Position numbers and translations under genes: made by a program | NCBI GenBank assembly: GCA_963846505.1 | Contig: CAWJWD010000001.1 | Span: 868,001 to 932,000 of the forward strand | DNA length: 64,000 bases | Source of the DNA: JACVRW01 sp963846505 | Lineage (GTDB): Bacteria > Actinomycetota > Thermoleophilia > Solirubrobacterales > Thermoleophilaceae | Reading direction: 5' to 3' | Shown here: positions 61,533-64,000 of the stretch, piece after piece | Layout: every line of letters begins with the position of its first letter | Position numbering within the stretch: position 1 is the stretch's first letter | The notes under the pieces: model-generated | The model's input: the letters and a program-made list of their open reading frames with translations, nothing else | What the model was told of the DNA's origin: nothing | The model's database searches: none

Positions 61533-61704
61533 GCCAGAGTTGTCGGCTTTCTAGCCCCTGGCTTGAGCTTTTGAGCCGCTACCTAGCAATAGTCAGTGCA
61601 ATTTCATCCGGTCGCGGCGCGTCAGGGACGCGCCGTCGTGGGAGACGCCGATACAATCCGCGCCGCCTCGCGCTACCGACGTACCCGCAACACAGAAGGA
61701 GACC

Positions 61705-61968
61705 ATGGCCTACGTCATCGCCGAACCGTGCATCGACACCAAGGACAACTCGTGCGTCGAGGTGTGTCCGGTCGACTGCATCCACCCCACGCCCGACGAG
61801 CCTGACTACGACCAGGTCACGCAGCTGTACATCGATCCCGAGGAGTGCATCGACTGCGACGCCTGCGTCGAGGCCTGCCCCGTGGACGCCTGCTTCGCCG
61901 AGGACCAGATCCCCGACGAGTGGCAGAAGTTCATCCAGATCAACGCGGACTACTTCAAGCAGACCTAG
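61705..61968 (+). CDS. fdxA: 7Fe-type ferredoxin
   Basis: An 87-residue ferredoxin. Cysteines 9, 17, 21 and 25 in the first half and 48, 51, 54, 58 and 63 in the second give the C-x7-C-x3-CP pattern of a 3Fe-4S cluster and the C-x2-C-x2-C-x3-CP pattern of a 4Fe-4S cluster, as in actinobacterial FdxA. It is highly acidic and ends YFKQT. A strong AGAAGGAG ribosome-binding site precedes the ATG. It carries electrons, for example for cytochromes P450 or oxidoreductases; the partner is unknown. Confidence 0.9.
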   Translation: MAYVIAEPCIDTKDNSCVEVCPVDCIHPTPDEPDYDQVTQLYIDPEECIDCDACVEACPVDACFAEDQIPDEWQKFIQINADYFKQT

Positions 61969-61986
61969 TCCCGTGGCGGCGCGGCG

Positions 61987-62727
61987 ATGAGCGGCTCCTA
62001 CCACGAGTGGGAGCCCGCGCCTGCGCTGCGCGAGCTGGTGGCGTGCGTCTGGGAGCGGCAGGTCGCGCCCGGCCCGACGGCCGAGACGCGCGTGCTCCCG
62101 GACGGCTGCGTCGACCTCGTCTGGCGTGACGACGGCAAGTCGTTCGTCGCCGGCCCCGACACCGGGCCGGTCCTCCACCGTACGCCGGGCGGCTTGAAGG
62201 TCGTCGGGCTGCGCTTCCGCCCTGGCGCGGCCGGCGCCGGCTTGGGGTTGCCGGCCAGCGAGCTGCGCGACCAGCGCGTGCCGCTCGACGCGCTCTGGGG
62301 CAACGCGGGCGAGGTACTGGGCGAGCGTCTCGCCGCAGCGGACGGCCAAGGGCGGCTGCGGCTGCTCCAGGAGGCCGTCCACGCCCGCCAGCGAGAGGGC
62401 GCCCGCGGCGACCCGCTCGTCGGGGCGGCGATCGCCGCGCTCGGAAGCGACGGAACCCGCGTGGCGGCGCTCGGCGACCGGCTCGGCGTCAGCGAGCGCG
62501 AGCTGCGCCGCCGCTTCGGTCGCGCCGTCGGCTACGGACCGAAGCGCCTCGATCGCATCCTGCGCTTCCGCCGCTTCCTGGCGTTGGCGAGCACCGGCAG
62601 ACCCGGGGAGGAGCACTCGCTGGCCTTCTGGGCCGCCGAGCTCGGCTACGCAGACCAGGCGCACCTCACGCGCTCGGTGCGCGAGCTCTCCGGCCTCACG
62701 CCGCGCGAGCTGCTCGCCACCGCCTGA
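61987..62727 (+). CDS. AraC-family transcriptional regulator
   Basis: A 246-residue protein. The N-terminal half (YHEWEPAPALRELVACVWER, VLPDGCVDLVWRDDG, GLRFRPGAAGAGLGLPASEL) is the DUF6597-like sensor domain found in many actinobacterial regulators. The C-terminal half carries two AraC helix-turn-helices (RVAALGDRLGVSERELRRRF and WAAELGYADQAHLTRSVREL, SGLTPREL). The ligand is unknown. A divergent or following target is not certain; the next gene is a VOC-family protein 52 bases downstream, which may be regulated by it. Confidence 0.85.
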   Translation: MSGSYHEWEPAPALRELVACVWERQVAPGPTAETRVLPDGCVDLVWRDDGKSFVAGPDTGPVLHRTPGGLKVVGLRFRPGAAGAGLGLPASELRDQRVPLDALWGNAGEVLGERLAAADGQGRLRLLQEAVHARQREGARGDPLVGAAIAALGSDGTRVAALGDRLGVSERELRRRFGRAVGYGPKRLDRILRFRRFLALASTGRPGEEHSLAFWAAELGYADQAHLTRSVRELSGLTPRELLATA

Positions 62728-62779
62728 ACCTGGCCGAAACCTTCAAGACGGGGCCGCGGCCTCGAGCGACGATCGAGGC

Positions 62780-63220
62780 ATGGTTCCCGCACGACTCAAC
62801 GTCACCACGCTCGTGTCCCGCGACGTCCAGGCGCGCCGGCGCTTCTACGAGGCCCTCGGCTGGCAGTCGATGATGGAGTCCCGCGACGACTTCGCTCGTC
62901 TCGGCACCCAGGGCGCCCACCTGACGCTGTGGACGGCGTCCGAGGCCGAGCAGGAGATCGGCGCGCCGCTGCGTGGCGCCGGGCACGACCTGCGCGGCTA
63001 CACGCTGGCGATCGCGGTCGAGGATCGCGAGCAGGTGGACGCCGGCCTCGACGTCGCGCGCCAGGCCGGCGCCACGATCCTCTCCGAGGCCGTCGACCGG
63101 CCCTTCGGCGGGCGGTCCGGCTACTTCGCCGATCCCGAGGGCACGCCCTGGGAGGTCGTCTGGATTCCCGGCACCGCGATCGACGACCACGGCGGGCTCA
63201 CCTGGCCACGTCCCAGCTAG
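62780..63220 (+). CDS. VOC-superfamily (glyoxalase-like) protein
   Basis: A 146-residue protein with two beta-alpha-beta-beta-beta units: NVTTLVSRDVQARRRFYEAL, GWQSM, LGTQGAHLTLWTA, then YTLAIAVEDREQVDAGLDVA, RQAGATI and GYFADPEGTPWEVVWIPG. The C-terminal FADPEG and E-V motif is typical of glyoxalase/bleomycin-resistance/dioxygenase family members. Metal ligands and substrate are not obvious. It may be co-transcribed with the AraC-type regulator. Confidence 0.8.
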   Translation: MVPARLNVTTLVSRDVQARRRFYEALGWQSMMESRDDFARLGTQGAHLTLWTASEAEQEIGAPLRGAGHDLRGYTLAIAVEDREQVDAGLDVARQAGATILSEAVDRPFGGRSGYFADPEGTPWEVVWIPGTAIDDHGGLTWPRPS

Positions 63221-63238
63221 GAGTGCCGGGAGCCCGAG

Positions 63239-64000
63239 CTAGGGCGCCATCGGGAGCGCCGTGCCGGTCACCTCGGGCACGGGCGGCCCGGAGGCGGCCT
63301 GGAACACGGCCAGCTCCTGCGGCGTGGCGGCGATGATGCCGCGCGCGGTGTGACGCAGCGCCTGCGCCGCGGGGGCGTCCGGATCCTCGATCACGAGCGG
63401 GCGGCCCTGGTCGGCGCACACGCGCAGCTCCTCTTGGAGCGGGACCTTGCCGAGCAGCGGCACGTCCAGCTCGTCGGCGAGCTCCTGGCCGCCGCCCTCG
63501 CCGAAGATCGTGAAGCGCTGCCCGTCCGGGGTCGTGAAGCCGGACATGTTCTCGACCACGCCGAGCACGTCGAGGTCGAAGCGCGCCGCGCTGTCGGCCG
63601 CGCGCTTGGCGACGTGCTGGGCCGCCGGCTGCGGCGTCGTGACGACGACGAACTTCGCCTGCGGCAGCAGCTGGGCGAGCGTCATCGAGACGTCGCCGGT
63701 GCCGGGCGGCAGGTCGATCAGCAGGTAGTCCAGCTCGCCCCAGTCGACGTCCTCGAGGAACTGGCGGATCGCCTTGTGCAGCATCGGGCCGCGCCAGGTG
63801 ATCGCCTGGTCCTGCTCGTTGAGGAAGAACTCGATCGAGATCACCTTCACGCCGCCGTGGGCCTCGAGCGGGAGGATCTTGCGCTCGCCGGAGACCATCG
63901 GGCGGCCGTGCACGCCGAGCATGCGCGGCATCGAGTAGCCCCAGACGTCCGCGTCGAGCGCGGCGGCCTGCTTGCCCTCGGCCTGCAGCGCGGCGGCGAG
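63239..64000 (-). CDS. Mrp/ApbC-type iron-sulfur carrier ATPase, 3' part
   Basis: The gene enters from the right edge; 253 codons plus the stop are visible. It lacks the N-terminal P-loop (beyond the window) but has WGYSMPRMLGVHGRPMV, IEFFLNEQDQAITWRGPMLH and the Walker B-like DYLLIDLPPGTGDVSMTLAQ, followed by FVVVTTPQPAAQHVAKRAAD and VVENMSGFTTPDGQRFTIFG. The usual C-x2-C of Mrp proteins is not present in the visible part: the position after NMSGF has no cysteine pair, as in some actinobacterial members. It probably assembles or carries Fe-S clusters. Confidence 0.85.
   Translation of the reverse strand, partial: LAAALQAEGKQAAALDADVWGYSMPRMLGVHGRPMVSGERKILPLEAHGGVKVISIEFFLNEQDQAITWRGPMLHKAIRQFLEDVDWGELDYLLIDLPPGTGDVSMTLAQLLPQAKFVVVTTPQPAAQHVAKRAADSAARFDLDVLGVVENMSGFTTPDGQRFTIFGEGGGQELADELDVPLLGKVPLQEELRVCADQGRPLVIEDPDAPAAQALRHTARGIIAATPQELAVFQAASGPPVPEVTGTALPMAP

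Noticed and set aside
1..64000. tRNA or rRNA genes
   Set aside because: No cloverleaf-like or rRNA-like sequence was noticed, including at the element ends; a dedicated tRNA search was not possible.

Overview
The window is high-GC DNA, with most third codon positions G or C, from an actinobacterium. The gene set (fused PafB-PafC, lysine 5,6-aminomutase, full-length Lhr helicase, family-5 uracil-DNA glycosylase, DUF4349 protein beside an ECF sigma factor, tandem CIRCE upstream of groESL, a c-di-AMP riboswitch before an NlpC/P60 gene) would fit Thermoleophilia/Solirubrobacterales. That placement is an inference from gene content. No rRNA or tRNA gene was seen.

Left chromosomal flank (1-19391): a lysine aminomutase operon (kamD end, kamE, a kamB-like P-loop gene) followed by an aminotransferase. 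Next come a GH13 glucosidase and a damaged two-component locus in which response regulator and kinase are fused, with the middle deleted. A GtrA remnant, a TetR regulator with its operator, a VapBC-type toxin-antitoxin pair, a ferritin-like protein, EcsC, HAD and SDR enzymes, a YhaM-like nuclease and the fused PafBC regulator follow. The flank ends with a PPOX protein, rmlA-rmlD-rmlB for dTDP-rhamnose (no rmlC here) and a two-gene ABC-2 exporter.

Integrated element (19347-41536, about 22.2 kb): a 47-bp direct repeat (one mismatch) marks both ends. The left copy is the last codons of the ABC-2 permease gene; the right copy sits at the start of the uracil-DNA glycosylase gene, so the two host genes were adjacent before insertion. 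The mobility functions are decayed: a large serine recombinase lacking its catalytic domain, a coupling protein lacking its Walker A half, an NlpC/P60 remnant and a MobF relaxase with several frameshifts. Two cargo blocks remain largely open. The first is a PadR-like regulator (with an internal TGA), two ABC ATPases, an FtsX/MacB-type permease and a DUF2600 (YtpB-like, terpene-synthase-related) protein. The second is a 2,623-residue secreted YD-repeat/RHS protein with a putative membrane-active C-terminal toxin. Three bases after its stop lies a 56-residue two-helix membrane protein in the position of an immunity gene. Several winged-helix regulators lie upstream. The element has visibly lower GC and different codon use from the flanks.

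Right chromosomal flank (41537-64000): uracil-DNA glycosylase, a c-di-AMP riboswitch with an NlpC/P60 hydrolase, a coiled-coil lipoprotein, Lhr helicase, a methyltransferase, Nei-like glycosylase and GDPD. A pair of paralogous secreted proteins (one with a histone-H1-like polybasic insert) stands opposite an ECF sigma/DUF4349 pair. Then come threonine ammonia-lyase, a Crp/Fnr-pcm-Nudix-ASCH run, CIRCE-groESL, a frameshifted epimerase, a GGDEF protein, ferredoxin, an AraC-type regulator, a VOC protein and the 3' part of an Mrp/ApbC ATPase running off the end.

The most interesting parts are the exact ends of the element, its RHS toxin/immunity pair, its terpene-synthase-like/ABC cassette and the polybasic secreted protein. 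Frameshifts and internal deletions recur in several places, so assembly error must be excluded before the broken genes are read as biology.
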